Shown: positions 1 through 8,642, counted from the first letter of the stretch. The stretch is DNA of 64,000 nucleotides from Nonomuraea sp. NEAU-A123 (GCF_018603905.1 NZ_JAHFZZ010000022.1:1-64000); one strand, 5' to 3'. A program made the numbers and translations. The notes: generated from the sequence alone by a model not told the origin.

Positions 1-114
1 CCGCCCAAGAACACCTTCGCGACCAAGAAACGTGACACTGCGCAACCAGCGAGCAAGGCAAGCTACAAGATCAAAATCATGAGGAAAGCACCCCCACCTG
101 CGCAGATGTCTTAA
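1..114 (+). CDS. C-terminal end of an unidentified protein (partial)
   Basis: Frame 1 is open from the window edge to a TAA at 112-114, giving 37 residues rich in Lys, Ala and Pro and ending PPPAQMS. No domain is recognisable. Codon use is less GC-biased than in the neighbouring genes, with many A- or T-ending codons. It may be the tail of a real gene that starts left of the window or simply a chance open frame; only the upstream sequence can decide. Confidence 0.3.
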   Translation, partial: PPKNTFATKKRDTAQPASKASYKIKIMRKAPPPAQMS

Positions 115-152
115 CTCACCGGCATTGGGTGTCAGGGCCGCTTTTTCGTGTG

Positions 153-935
153 TCAGAGCACGTCCACGATGTCGACGACGTACAGCAGGGACCGGCCCGC
201 CCCGGCGGGGAAGGCCACCCGGGCGCCCACGCGCTGGCCGGCGAGACCGGCCACCCAGCCGGGCGGCGCCGCCTCCGGCCCGAGGGTGAAGGCGCTGGGG
301 CCGCCGCGGCGGTACGACGAGTCCACGACCCGGCGGCCCGGCCACTCCGCCGTGACGTACTGGACGATGACCTTCGAGCCCGCCCGGACCGGGGGGCCGG
401 AGCCGCCGATGAGGACATGGGGCGAGCGGTCGTCGGGCACGTCCGGCAGGGGCCGCCCGACGAGGCGGGCGTCCGGCGGGTAGCCGCCGAGGACGTCGAA
501 GACCAGCACCAGCGTCTCGGCCGGGCGAGCCCCGCCGAGCGGCAGCCCCGGGCCGTACGCCTGGGCCGCGGGAGCGATGAGCATGACCCGGCTGCCCGCC
601 GTCCGGCCGATGAGCGCCTCGCGCCAGGAGTCCGGCGCGTGCCGGCCGTCGAAGACGACCTTGGCGGGCCGCTTGGCGTCGTACGTGTTCGCGTACGGCC
701 GATTGCCCGACCACCCGCGGACCTCGACGTCCGCCAGCACCACGTCACCCGGTATGGTCCGCCGCCCGCTGCCCGTCGACAGCACCGTCACCCGGGGCAC
801 GCGATCCGGCTCGCCGGCCGGGATCGTGATGACCGGCCGGTCGCCGAAGTCCCCCGTCACGACCGGCAGCCGGTCCTGTCCGGCCAGGTCGCATGCGGTG
901 AGAAGCCCGAGCACGGCGAGCCAGAGCAGGCGCAC
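153..935 (-). CDS. FKBP-type peptidyl-prolyl isomerase-like lipoprotein
   Basis: A 260-residue secreted protein, presumably an extracytoplasmic prolyl isomerase or foldase. The N-terminus is a lipoprotein signal with lipobox LLTAC, so it should be anchored to the outer face of the membrane. Two tandem FKBP-like halves follow: the first contains DVEVRGW and a GRTAGSRVMLIAP core, and the second contains GSKVIVQYV, VDSSY and GQRVGARVAFPAG. The GTG start at 935 has a GGGGGAA ribosome binding site 5 nt upstream and places the signal peptide correctly; the longer open frame to 1553 lies antisense to the DUF2293 gene. Family is fairly sure. Catalytic activity of each half is unproven because the aromatic pocket is only partly conserved. 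Confidence 0.85.
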   Translation of the reverse strand: MRLLWLAVLGLLTACDLAGQDRLPVVTGDFGDRPVITIPAGEPDRVPRVTVLSTGSGRRTIPGDVVLADVEVRGWSGNRPYANTYDAKRPAKVVFDGRHAPDSWREALIGRTAGSRVMLIAPAAQAYGPGLPLGGARPAETLVLVFDVLGGYPPDARLVGRPLPDVPDDRSPHVLIGGSGPPVRAGSKVIVQYVTAEWPGRRVVDSSYRRGGPSAFTLGPEAAPPGWVAGLAGQRVGARVAFPAGAGRSLLYVVDIVDVL

Positions 936-1037
936 GATTCCCCCAATATCCTGATCCGCCGGATTACTTACCGCGACCGGCGCGAGGAATGCGTCCGACC
1001 GCGTCATCTCCCGGCAAAGGCACGAGAGACTGGGGTG

Positions 1038-2081
1038 ATGAGCAAGCCGAATCTGGCCCGCAGGGTCGCGGACGCCGCCGAGATCGCGCTGGCCCACCGC
1101 AAGTACGTGACGTTCATCGACGTGGTGACCGGCCTGCGCTGGGTGCACTCGCGGCACGTCGACACCTGGCGGCAGGGCCGCGCCGCCACGCTGGCCGAGC
1201 TGGCGCCCGTCGAAGAGGACCGGCTGCTCACGGCCGCCGCGCTGCTGAAGGACTGGGCGACCGCCAAGGGGCTGCGGCCGGTGGAGACCCCCTATGTCTC
1301 CGGCAGCCGCGACCGCCGCGAGCTGCGCTTCACCGCCGACCACGCGCAGGAGGCGTTCCGCGTCCACTGGCTGTCCCCCGACCTCAGCGAGGCCCGGGTG
1401 CGGCAGCTCACCGAGCGGCAGAGCAAGGCACCCGATCTGGTGGTGGTGGCCCCGCTCAACGCCTGGACGTGCGCGACCTGCGGCGACACGGGCCCTTATC
1501 TGATCATGGAAGAGGACGTGCCCCACTGCCTGACCTGCGCCGACATGGACCACCTGGTCTTCCTACCGGCGGGCAACGCGGCGCTCAGCCGCCGGGCGAA
1601 GCAGGAGAGCTGCCTGTCGGCGGTGGTCGTCCAGTTCAACCGGCGGCGCAAGGTCTACCAGCGCCAGGGGCTGCTGGTCGAGGAGCACGCGATGGCGGCG
1701 GCGGAGGAGCGGTGCCTGGCCGACGAGGAGGTGCGGCTGCGCCGCCGCGAGCGCGACCGGGAGCGCCGGGCCGACCAGGATGTCGACTACCAGGCGCGGA
1801 TGGCGGCCGAGATCGCCAGGCTCTTCCCCGGCTGCCCACCCGAACGGGCCCAGGAGGTGGCCGCCCACGCCGGCCAGCGGGGCAGCGGCCGGGTCGGGCG
1901 CTCGGCGGCGGCCAGGGCGCTCGACGAGAACGCGATCACGCTGGCCGTGGTGGCCTCGATCCGCCACCTCGACACCGACTACGACCGGCTGCTCATGTCG
2001 GGGGTGCCACGCATGGAGGCCCGCGACCTGATCAGGGAGCGGATCGACGCCAAACTGGCCGAGTTCCGGCGCGTTCGGTAG
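1038..2081 (+). CDS. DUF2293 domain-containing protein
   Basis: A 347-residue cytoplasmic protein. The centre holds two CxxC-type pairs (CATCG and CLTC, residues about 145-170) typical of a small zinc knuckle, followed by the DUF2293-type stretch with LSRRAKQ, SAVVVQF and RRRKVYQRQGLLVE. The C-terminal half is Arg/Glu-rich and probably helical, ending in a small conserved region with HLDTDYD. The function of this actinobacterial family is unknown; the zinc knuckle and basic character would suit nucleic-acid binding, which is inference. ATG 1038 is preceded by TGGGGTG. It is divergent from the FKBP gene, so 936-1037 should hold both promoters. The YjbR gene follows after 11 nt, probably in one transcript. 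Confidence 0.8.
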   Translation: MSKPNLARRVADAAEIALAHRKYVTFIDVVTGLRWVHSRHVDTWRQGRAATLAELAPVEEDRLLTAAALLKDWATAKGLRPVETPYVSGSRDRRELRFTADHAQEAFRVHWLSPDLSEARVRQLTERQSKAPDLVVVAPLNAWTCATCGDTGPYLIMEEDVPHCLTCADMDHLVFLPAGNAALSRRAKQESCLSAVVVQFNRRRKVYQRQGLLVEEHAMAAAEERCLADEEVRLRRRERDRERRADQDVDYQARMAAEIARLFPGCPPERAQEVAAHAGQRGSGRVGRSAAARALDENAITLAVVASIRHLDTDYDRLLMSGVPRMEARDLIRERIDAKLAEFRRVR

Positions 2082-2092
2082 CGTCCGTAGGC

Positions 2093-2467
2093 ATGGACGA
2101 CTGGCACGACGTACGAGAGCGACTGCGGGTGTTCGCTCTCGGGCTGCCGGAGTCCCACGAGGACCACCCGTGGGGCGAGACGGTCATCAAGGTGAACAAG
2201 AAGGTGTTCATCTTCCTCGGCATGGAGGAGCGGACCGAGAAGTGGGACCCGTCCTTCTCCGTGAAGCTGCTGTCCGAGGCACGCGGCCACGCGCTGACCG
2301 TCGAGGGGGCCGCCCCCACCGGCTACGGGCTGGGCAAGGCCGGGTGGGTGACGGTGCCGTTCCTGGCCGAACTGCCCGAGACCGAGGTGCTGATCGACTG
2401 GGTGGAGGAGAGCTACCGGACGATCGCGCCGAAGCGGGCGATCAAGCTGCTGGACGGCGAATCGTAG
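2093..2467 (+). CDS. MmcQ/YjbR family DNA-binding-like protein
   Basis: A 124-residue protein of the MmcQ/YjbR (CyaY-like fold) family. The family signature is visible: LGLPESHEDHPWGE near residue 15, VNKKVFIFLG near 40, the KLL segment after DPSFSVK, GYGLGKAGWV near 85, and the terminal EESYRTIAPKRA helix. The biochemical role is unknown although members are often labelled DNA-binding. It begins 11 nt after the DUF2293 stop and reads the same way, suggesting co-transcription. It ends 11 nt before the convergent serine hydrolase. Length is normal for the family. Confidence 0.85.
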   Translation: MDDWHDVRERLRVFALGLPESHEDHPWGETVIKVNKKVFIFLGMEERTEKWDPSFSVKLLSEARGHALTVEGAAPTGYGLGKAGWVTVPFLAELPETEVLIDWVEESYRTIAPKRAIKLLDGES

Positions 2468-2478
2468 CCGGGTTCACT

Positions 2479-3657
2479 TCAGAAGGCGGCCAAGGCGATG
2501 GCGAGAGATCGCTGGTTCTGGCCGGAGCTCTTGGCGTCGGTGGAGTTGATCGAGTAGGCGAGCGTGCGGCTCAGGTCGCGGGTGGCACCGATGCCGGCCG
2601 CGCTGCCCCACCTGGCGCCGGTCTTGCCGTACGCCACGAGGCCGCCGGGCAGCACCATCCTGGCCAGGCCCGAGGTGTAGACGGCGTCCCCCTTACCGCC
2701 GAACATCGGCACCGGCGGCACCGTGAACATCGGCTCGAGCTGCGCGGGGGGCACGATCTTGCCGCTGAAGAGCGCCTTGACGAACTTCTCCAGGTCGGCG
2801 GTGGTCGAGATGAGGTCGCCCGAGGCCCAGGTCGAGGTGACACTGGTCTCGGTCATGTTCACCACGTAGCCGTCGCCGTACTTGACCGCGCCGGGGAAAC
2901 CCTGAGGCACGGTCTGGTAGCCCTGGTTGTGCCGGCCGCGGATGCGGACCGAGGTCCCCGGCAGGTAGCTGCCGGTCATGCCGACGGGCCGCAGGATCCT
3001 GGTCGTCACCTCGTGCTCGTAGGAACGCCCCGTGACCTTCTCGATGAGCAGCCCGGCGACGAACGTGTTGGTGTTGAGGTAGTGCTGCTGCGTGCCGGGG
3101 GTGAACTCGATCGGGTTCTCCACCGCCTTGGCGACGTACTCCTCGGGCGTCCACTTCTGGAACCGGGTGGCGTAGATGTCCGCGAAGTCATCGCTCACCT
3201 GGGGCGCGGGCAGCCCGCTGGTGTGGTTGAGCAGCTGGCCGACCTTGACGGCCGGGTAGTCGGCCGGCAGCAGACCGGGCAGGTACTCCTGGATCGTGGC
3301 GTCGAGTGACAGCTTGCCCTCGGCGACGAGCTGGAGCACCACCGAAACGGTGAAGGTCTTGGTGACGCTGCCCGCCCGGAAGCGGGCCCCGGCCTTGGCG
3401 GACTTCTTCGTCCGCAGGTCGGTCACGCCGGACACGCCCTGCCACGAGCCCGTCGAGCCGCTCACCCGCACGTCCGCTGCGGTGGCGTCGGCGACGGGCA
3501 GGCCCTCGATGCTCTTCCGCAGCGCGGCCTCGTTGATCGGCGGCACCTCGACCTGGGCGACTACCCGCGTCCCCGCCAAGGCGTGCGCCGTCGCGGCTTG
3601 GGTGGTGGCGGTGACCGCCAAGGCGAGGATGAGAGCGGCGGCATGCGTGCGCTTCAT
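2479..3657 (-). CDS. Secreted beta-lactamase-family serine hydrolase (DD-peptidase-like)
   Basis: A 392-residue exported class C beta-lactamase / D-alanyl-D-alanine carboxypeptidase fold protein. An N-terminal signal peptide (residues 1 to about 28, with an ALA-type cleavage region) is followed by the three active-site motifs: SxxK as SVTK at residues 97-100, YxN as Tyr193-Leu-Asn195, and KTG within YGKTGARWG near the C-terminus. LLNHTSGLP near residue 143 is also typical of the family. It probably acts outside the membrane on peptidoglycan peptides or as an esterase; the substrate cannot be told from sequence. The start ATG 3657 has GGAGA 5 nt upstream. It is transcribed alone and converges on the YjbR gene. 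Confidence 0.9.
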   Translation of the reverse strand: MKRTHAAALILALAVTATTQAATAHALAGTRVVAQVEVPPINEAALRKSIEGLPVADATAADVRVSGSTGSWQGVSGVTDLRTKKSAKAGARFRAGSVTKTFTVSVVLQLVAEGKLSLDATIQEYLPGLLPADYPAVKVGQLLNHTSGLPAPQVSDDFADIYATRFQKWTPEEYVAKAVENPIEFTPGTQQHYLNTNTFVAGLLIEKVTGRSYEHEVTTRILRPVGMTGSYLPGTSVRIRGRHNQGYQTVPQGFPGAVKYGDGYVVNMTETSVTSTWASGDLISTTADLEKFVKALFSGKIVPPAQLEPMFTVPPVPMFGGKGDAVYTSGLARMVLPGGLVAYGKTGARWGSAAGIGATRDLSRTLAYSINSTDAKSSGQNQRSLAIALAAF

Positions 3658-3747
3658 GGATATCTCCAGGTGAGAGGCGAAATTCGACTGCCTCGATCCT
3701 GTCGATCACGCGCCCGACCCGGATCGCCGACGCGGGCGATCTTCCGT

Positions 3748-3765
3748 CTCCCTCCTGCGAGGGAG
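3748..3765 (-). terminator. Hairpin downstream of kynureninase operon
   Basis: A perfect 7-bp stem (CTCCCTC / GAGGGAG) with a 4-nt CTGC loop lies 12 nt beyond the kynU stop codon. It lacks a clear U-tract, as is usual for actinobacterial terminators. Confidence 0.5.
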
Positions 3766-3777
3766 GTACTCGGTCGC

Positions 3778-4974
3778 TCAGGTGACCGCGAGCCGCTGGG
3801 CGTACCTCTCCTCCCGCCAGAGCTCCTTCTCCAGCACCTCGGCCAGGACGGCGGCGGCGTCGTACACGTCCACGAACCGCGTGTACAGCGGCGCGAAGCC
3901 GAAGCGGAGGATGTCGGGCGCGCGGAAGTCGCCGTGCACGCCGCGGTCGATGAGCGCGCGCATCACCGGGTAGCCGTCGGGGTGGTAGAGGCTCACCTGG
4001 CTGCCCCGCCGGACGGCGTCGCGCGGCGAGGCGAGCTCCAGGGCGTCACCGACCAGGTCGACGAAGAGCGAGGTCAGCGCGACGCTCTTGGCCCGAACCT
4101 GGCGCATCGGCACCCGCTCCCACACGTCGAGCGCCGCCTCCAGCGCCGCGAACGACAGCACGTGCGGGGTGCCGACCGCGAACCGCCTGATCCCCTCGGC
4201 CGGCCGGAACCCGGGCTCGAACGCGAACGGCTCCGCGTGGCCGTGCCAGCCGGGCAGGACGTTCTCGGCGACGGCCAGGTGGCGCGGGTTGACGTAGAGG
4301 AACGCGGGCGCGCCGGGACCCGCGTTGAGGTACTTGTACGTGCAGCCGACCGCGAAGTCGGCCATCGAGACGTCCACCTCCATGGCGCCGACGCTGTGGC
4401 ACACGTCCCAGACCATCAGCGCCCCCGCCTCATGCACCCGCGCGGTCACCGCAGGCACGTCGTGGCGGGCGCCGGTGCGGTAGTCGACCTCCGACAGCAG
4501 CACCACGGCCGCGTCGTCGAACCGCCCCTCGGCGAAGTCGCGGACCTCGTAGCCGCCCAGCATCCCGGCCAGCCCTTGGATCATGTAGTGGTCGGTGGGG
4601 AAGTTCCGCACGTCGGAGACGATCACCCGCCGGTCGGGCCGCAGCCGAACCGCGGCCGCGACCGTCTGGTAGACGGCGATCGACGTGGTGTTGCCCACCA
4701 CGACCTGGCCGGGGCCCGCGCCGATGAGCGGGGCCAGCCGGTCACCCGTGGTCAGCGGCTGGTCGTACCATCCCGCGTGGTTCCACCCGCCGACGAGCTG
4801 CCCGCCCCACTCGTCCTCGACCGCCTGCCGCACCCGTTCGGAGGTACGCCGGGGCAGCGCGCCGAGTGAGTTGCCCACCAGGTAGACGACGCCCTCGGGC
4901 AGCACGAACTCGTCCCGGAAGTCCCTCAGCGGATCCTCGGCGTCCAGGGCGAGGCAGTGGTCGCGATCCAGCAT
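3778..4974 (-). CDS. kynU: Kynureninase
   Basis: A 398-residue PLP enzyme that cleaves L-kynurenine to anthranilate and alanine, or the 3-hydroxy form. The PLP-lysine motif TYKYLNAGPGAP is intact, the conserved YLVGNSLG lies near the N-terminus and DVCHSVGAMEVD sits where the PLP-ring Asp is expected. Length matches the family (about 400). The start ATG at 4974 has AAAGGAAG 7 nt upstream, and only 4 nt separate it from the stop of the solute-binding lipoprotein, so the two are one operon. No tryptophan dioxygenase or kynurenine formamidase is in the window, so the gene may serve salvage of imported kynurenine or an aromatic catabolic route; that is inference from context. Confidence 0.95.
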   Translation of the reverse strand: MLDRDHCLALDAEDPLRDFRDEFVLPEGVVYLVGNSLGALPRRTSERVRQAVEDEWGGQLVGGWNHAGWYDQPLTTGDRLAPLIGAGPGQVVVGNTTSIAVYQTVAAAVRLRPDRRVIVSDVRNFPTDHYMIQGLAGMLGGYEVRDFAEGRFDDAAVVLLSEVDYRTGARHDVPAVTARVHEAGALMVWDVCHSVGAMEVDVSMADFAVGCTYKYLNAGPGAPAFLYVNPRHLAVAENVLPGWHGHAEPFAFEPGFRPAEGIRRFAVGTPHVLSFAALEAALDVWERVPMRQVRAKSVALTSLFVDLVGDALELASPRDAVRRGSQVSLYHPDGYPVMRALIDRGVHGDFRAPDILRFGFAPLYTRFVDVYDAAAVLAEVLEKELWREERYAQRLAVT

Positions 4975-4978
4975 GCGG

Positions 4979-6100
4979 CTACTTCCTTTCTGGGGGAATC
5001 GTGGCGATTACCCGGTTCACGCCATTCTGATACTGACGGGCGTACCAGTTCTGCACCGGGTTGTGCGTCGTGGCGTCGAGCCGGAACGTGCCGCGCGGGC
5101 TGGCCAGGTCGCCCACCCGGCCGAGCGCCGTGGACAGGTCGCCGCCCAGCCCGGCCGCCCGGTCGATGAGCCGCATGGCGTCCCAGCTCTGCAGCGCCAC
5201 GGCCGACGGGTTCCGGCCCGTCTTGGCCTTCCACCTGGCCACGAACGCGGCGTTCTCGGGGGTGGTGAGCGCCGGTGAGTAAAGGCCGACGCTGGTGATC
5301 CCCTCGGCGTCGGTCCCGATGGCTTCGAGCACGTCTTCGTCGGTGAGGTTCTGGCAGGTCAGCAGGTTGATCTTGGTGTCGTAGCCGAGCTGCTTGAAGG
5401 CCTTGGCGAACGTGACCGCCTCGCCGCCCGCGTAGAAGGCGTACAGGAGCTTGGCGTCCGGCGGGATGCGCCTGAGGTAGGGCTCCAGGTCCTCGGACTT
5501 GCCGTACGGGGTGAGGATGCGCTTGAGCGGCTTGACGCCGTACCCCTGGGTGAAGCCGTCGAGCGTCTGAGTGCCCCCCGAGTAGTCGGAGGCCATCAGC
5601 ACGACCCCCGCCTTGCCGTACCGCTGGGCGGCGTACCTGCCCGCCGCGTAGCCGTGCTCATGGTTGGTGAACGACACCCGGAAGACGCCGGGCCCGCCCA
5701 GCTCGTCGGCCCCGGCGTTCGCGATCACCACCGGCGTGCCGGCCGCCTCCTTGACCACCGACACCGCGACCGGTGAGGAGATCAGGCCTGTGATCACGTT
5801 CGCCCGCTCGCGCGCGATGAGCCACCTGGCCTGCTGCTGCCCCTTCTCCGGGTTGCCCGCGTCGTCGGCGACGATCAGCTCGGCCGGTCTGCCACCCAGC
5901 TTGCCACCGTGCTCCTCCAGGTAGAGGTGCATGGCCGCTTCCATGTCGTCGCCGAGCGTGGCGTAGACCCCGGTCTGCGAGATGATCGCGCCGACCCTGA
6001 GCGTGGGATCCGGCTCCGTCTCCAGCGCGGGCGAGACACCACAGCCCGCGGCCACCAGCACCACCACCAGTCCGAGCACCGGCCCGCGCATGGGGATCAT
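4979..6100 (-). CDS. ABC transporter substrate-binding lipoprotein (branched-chain amino acid type)
   Basis: A 373-residue periplasmic-binding-protein-like protein of the Leu/Ile/Val or amide (type 1) class. The signal VLVAAGCG is a lipobox, giving a membrane-anchored receptor. Recognisable type 1 fold pieces are RVGAIISQTGVYATLGDDM near the start, ELIVADDAGNPEKG, and VVLMASDYSGG. No permease or ATPase gene is nearby, so it must share a transporter or act as a sensor. It lies between the hydratase and kynU on the same strand (gaps of 46 and 4 nt), which suggests an aromatic or tryptophan-derived ligand. ATG codons at 6100 and 6091 are both possible starts. Confidence 0.85.
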   Translation of the reverse strand: MIPMRGPVLGLVVVLVAAGCGVSPALETEPDPTLRVGAIISQTGVYATLGDDMEAAMHLYLEEHGGKLGGRPAELIVADDAGNPEKGQQQARWLIARERANVITGLISSPVAVSVVKEAAGTPVVIANAGADELGGPGVFRVSFTNHEHGYAAGRYAAQRYGKAGVVLMASDYSGGTQTLDGFTQGYGVKPLKRILTPYGKSEDLEPYLRRIPPDAKLLYAFYAGGEAVTFAKAFKQLGYDTKINLLTCQNLTDEDVLEAIGTDAEGITSVGLYSPALTTPENAAFVARWKAKTGRNPSAVALQSWDAMRLIDRAAGLGGDLSTALGRVGDLASPRGTFRLDATTHNPVQNWYARQYQNGVNRVIATIPPERK

Positions 6101-6146
6101 CGCGACGATCGAGGGGTGGGTCCCGGCCGGCGCGCCCCGCCCGGCT

Positions 6147-6944
6147 TCACGGCGAGAACACCGCCCGCACCGACCCCAGCCCGTCGATGTGCGCCTCGAA
6201 GTCGTCGCCCGGCTCGACCGGCACCACGGGCCCGAGCGAGCCGGTCAGGATCACGTCTCCCGCCCGCAACGGGTAGTCGGTACGGCCGAGCCGGCCCGCC
6301 AGCCACACGGCCGCGTTGAGCGGGTGGCCCAGGCAGGCGGCGCCCGAGCCGGTCGAGACCTCCTGGTCGCGCCGCGTCATCGTCATCGCGGCCCGCCGCA
6401 GGTCCAGGCCCATCAGCGAGGCAGGCGTGCTGCCCAGCACGAACGCGCCCGCGGAGGCGTTGTCGGCGATCGTGTCGGCCAGCGTGATGTCCCAGTCGGC
6501 GATGCGCGAGTCCGCGATCTCGATGGCGGGCAGCGCGAACTCCACCGCCCTGATCACGTCCGCCACGGTGAAAGGCCCGCCGATCAGGTCGCGGCCGAGC
6601 ACCAGCGCGACCTCCGCCTCGGCCCGCGGCTGCAGGAACCGCTCCACCGGCACAGGAAGCCCATCGAGGTACGACATATCCGCGAAAAGCATGCCGTAGT
6701 CGGGTTCGTCGATCCCGAACTGCTTCTGCATCAGCGGGTTGGTGACGCCGATCTTCCTGCCGACCAGCCGCCGTCCCTCGTCCAGCGCCCGCCGCGTGTG
6801 GATCTCCTGTACGGCGTAACCCTCGGCGGCGGTGCTGATCATGTCCCTGACGGGAGCACACGGCTTGCCCAAGCGCACGGCCTCGGCCAACCGCTCTGCG
6901 GCGTGGACGCGGGCGTCTGTCGCCGCTGACCATTCGTCATGCAT
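6147..6944 (-). CDS. 2-keto-4-pentenoate hydratase family protein
   Basis: A 265-residue member of the fumarylacetoacetase / MhpD hydratase family, which adds water to 2-hydroxypenta-2,4-dienoate-type intermediates of meta-cleavage pathways, or decarboxylates 4-oxalocrotonate in close relatives. Visible family elements are GRKIGVTN near residue 62, the metal-binding run EAEVALVLGRDL, PAIEIADSRI and the C-terminal GDVILTGSLG. Length is right for the family. It is the first gene of the minus-strand operon that continues into the solute-binding protein and kynU, and it is divergent from the dienelactone hydrolase at 7095. Exact substrate unknown. Confidence 0.85.
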   Translation of the reverse strand: MHDEWSAATDARVHAAERLAEAVRLGKPCAPVRDMISTAAEGYAVQEIHTRRALDEGRRLVGRKIGVTNPLMQKQFGIDEPDYGMLFADMSYLDGLPVPVERFLQPRAEAEVALVLGRDLIGGPFTVADVIRAVEFALPAIEIADSRIADWDITLADTIADNASAGAFVLGSTPASLMGLDLRRAAMTMTRRDQEVSTGSGAACLGHPLNAAVWLAGRLGRTDYPLRAGDVILTGSLGPVVPVEPGDDFEAHIDGLGSVRAVFSP

Positions 6945-7094
6945 CAGGCTGCTCCAGCTTCATCGTGATCGTCGTAGGTGGGGAGTGGACCGGGAACGTC
7001 TCTCACATCGTCTCTTCCGATGGCTTCACGCGCCATGTCGTACGTACCCGATCTGCGCCTTCCGGCCACGCCATCGATGCGCTGACGGCCGCCG

Positions 7095-7826
7095 ATGGCC
7101 ATCCTTGACTACATGCAGAAGCGCATCGACCGCATCGCGGCCCACGACGGCTCCTTCGACGTCCATATCTGGCTCCCCGGCACCGGCACCGGCGGGGGCC
7201 CCGGCATCCTGCTCATCCAGGAGATCTACGGCGTCGGGCCGTACATCGCGAAGGTGGCGGAAGAGCTGGCCGCACTCGGATACGTCGTGGCCGCGCCCGA
7301 CCTGTTCTGGCGGCTCCAGCCCAACTGGATCGGCGAGCACACTCCCGAGGGCACGGCCGCCTCGATCGAGCTGGCCGCCCGTTTCGACCTCCCGCAGGCC
7401 GTGGCCGACTGCGCGCTCACCCTGGGCCACCTGGGTGAGCTGCCCGAGGTGACCGGGGGCCTCGGGGCGCTCGGGTTCTGCCTGGGCGGCTCGGTGGCGT
7501 ACCTGCTGGCCACCCAGACCGAGCTCGGCGCGGTGCTGGCCTTCTACGGCTCGGCCGTGCCCGAGGCGGCCGGGCTGATGGAGCGGATCGGCTCGCCTCT
7601 GTTGCTGGTGTTCGGGGGCAGCGATCCGTACATCCCGCGTGATCAGGTGGCCGTGGTCGAGCAGGCCGCGGCGGGCCGGGACAACGTGCTCATGCACGTC
7701 GAGGAGGAGGCCGGGCACGCCTTCCACAACAGCGAGTCGCCGATGTTCCACCAGCCGGAGCCCGCCGCGCGGGCCTGGCGGGTCGCGCGCGACTTCCTCG
7801 CCGAGCACCTGCCCGCGCGCCCGTAG
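7095..7826 (+). CDS. Dienelactone hydrolase family protein
   Basis: A 243-residue alpha/beta hydrolase of the dienelactone hydrolase family. The Cys-type nucleophile elbow GFCLGGS (Cys129), the acid Asp177 in GGSDPYIP and His208 in EAGHAFHN give a complete triad, and QEIYGVGPYI near residue 42 is the family's oxyanion/substrate motif. Such enzymes open dienelactones in chlorocatechol or hydroxyquinol breakdown or act as general carboxyl-ester hydrolases. It is divergent from the hydratase/kynU operon, which fits a shared aromatic-catabolic job. The coding tail is partly duplicated just after the stop (7862-7892). ATG 7095 begins an N-terminus of the expected length. Confidence 0.9.
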   Translation: MAILDYMQKRIDRIAAHDGSFDVHIWLPGTGTGGGPGILLIQEIYGVGPYIAKVAEELAALGYVVAAPDLFWRLQPNWIGEHTPEGTAASIELAARFDLPQAVADCALTLGHLGELPEVTGGLGALGFCLGGSVAYLLATQTELGAVLAFYGSAVPEAAGLMERIGSPLLLVFGGSDPYIPRDQVAVVEQAAAGRDNVLMHVEEEAGHAFHNSESPMFHQPEPAARAWRVARDFLAEHLPARP

Positions 7827-7892
7827 CCGGCCACCCGAGCACCCGCCCGCGTGCTCGCGTGGCCGAGCACCCGCCCGCGCGCCGGCCCGTAG
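7800..7892 (+). repeat. Duplicated 3' end of dienelactone hydrolase gene
   Basis: The last nine codons of the gene with its stop (7800-7826) recur downstream as an imperfect copy at 7862-7892 that again ends in CCCGTAG. A shorter middle copy lies at 7834-7851. All share the core CGAGCACC(C/T)GCCCGCG. The arrangement looks like slippage or local duplication of the gene tail. Confidence 0.75.
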
Positions 7893-7948
7893 GCACCTGT
7901 CCGGAAGGACAGCTTCCCGTACCACTGGACGGTCGCCATCATGGTCCG

Positions 7949-8491
7949 ATGGCTCGGACGTGGGATTTATGGGGAAACGTCATTATTGCTGGTACTTTTG
8001 CGCTGCCGCTGGCCGTACTGGCAATCTTGCTCCTCGCCCGTCACCGCGCCCGAGCCGGCCATCCGGCACCCCTCCGCACCGCCCTGGCCGACGTCGGAAT
8101 CGCCGTCGGCACCGCGCCGTGGGTGTGGATGATCCTCACTCCGGCAGGGGGTCCGGCCGGGGTCAGCCTTGTGCCGTTCAGCGACCTCATCGACGTGGTC
8201 AACGCCCCTTGGGAGACCGTCTTGGTGCAGGTGGGGGGCAATCTGCTGGTCTTCGCGGCGCTCGGCGCGCTGCTGCCCGTACGCACCGCGCGGATGGCCT
8301 CGACGGCCCGCGTCGCCGCCGTCGCGGCGGCCGCCTCGATCACCGTGGAGGCGCTCCAGTACGGCCTGCGGCTGGGCCGCCTCTCGTCGATCGACGACGT
8401 GATCGTCAACACCTCGGGCGCCGTGCTCGCCGCGCTGATTACTCGCCGCTGGTGGGCGAGCCGAGTAGTGGCCGGAGCCGTTCCACGATAA
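7949..8491 (+). CDS. VanZ family membrane protein
   Basis: A 180-residue membrane protein with the VanZ-like layout: helices at about residues 8-28 and 45-62, a conserved VSLVPFSD motif just before a loop, GGNLLVFAALGALLP as the third helix, EALQYGL and SSIDDVIVNTSGA before the last helix. VanZ in enterococci gives low-level teicoplanin resistance, but most actinobacterial members have no known role. The ATG at 7949 is preferred over the upstream in-frame ATG at 7859 because the extra 30 residues are encoded by the repeat region after the hydrolase gene and look non-coding. Confidence 0.8.
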   Translation: MARTWDLWGNVIIAGTFALPLAVLAILLLARHRARAGHPAPLRTALADVGIAVGTAPWVWMILTPAGGPAGVSLVPFSDLIDVVNAPWETVLVQVGGNLLVFAALGALLPVRTARMASTARVAAVAAAASITVEALQYGLRLGRLSSIDDVIVNTSGAVLAALITRRWWASRVVAGAVPR

Positions 8492-8642
8492 CGGTCCGCT
8501 GAAACTCGGCCGACTTCATCACACAGGCATGATGCGCTCAAAAGAAGCTCGCAACCATCCCCCGTATCTGTGCGATCGTGGACAAGACGGGGCAAGTTCT
8601 CTGGAGACGCCAAACCCGGTTGGTGACAGAGGGTGGTCGAAC

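Noticed and set aside
153..1553. 466-residue minus-strand open frame
   Set aside because: Only the part from 935 down is the FKBP gene; the rest is antisense to the DUF2293 gene and has no homology or start signal.
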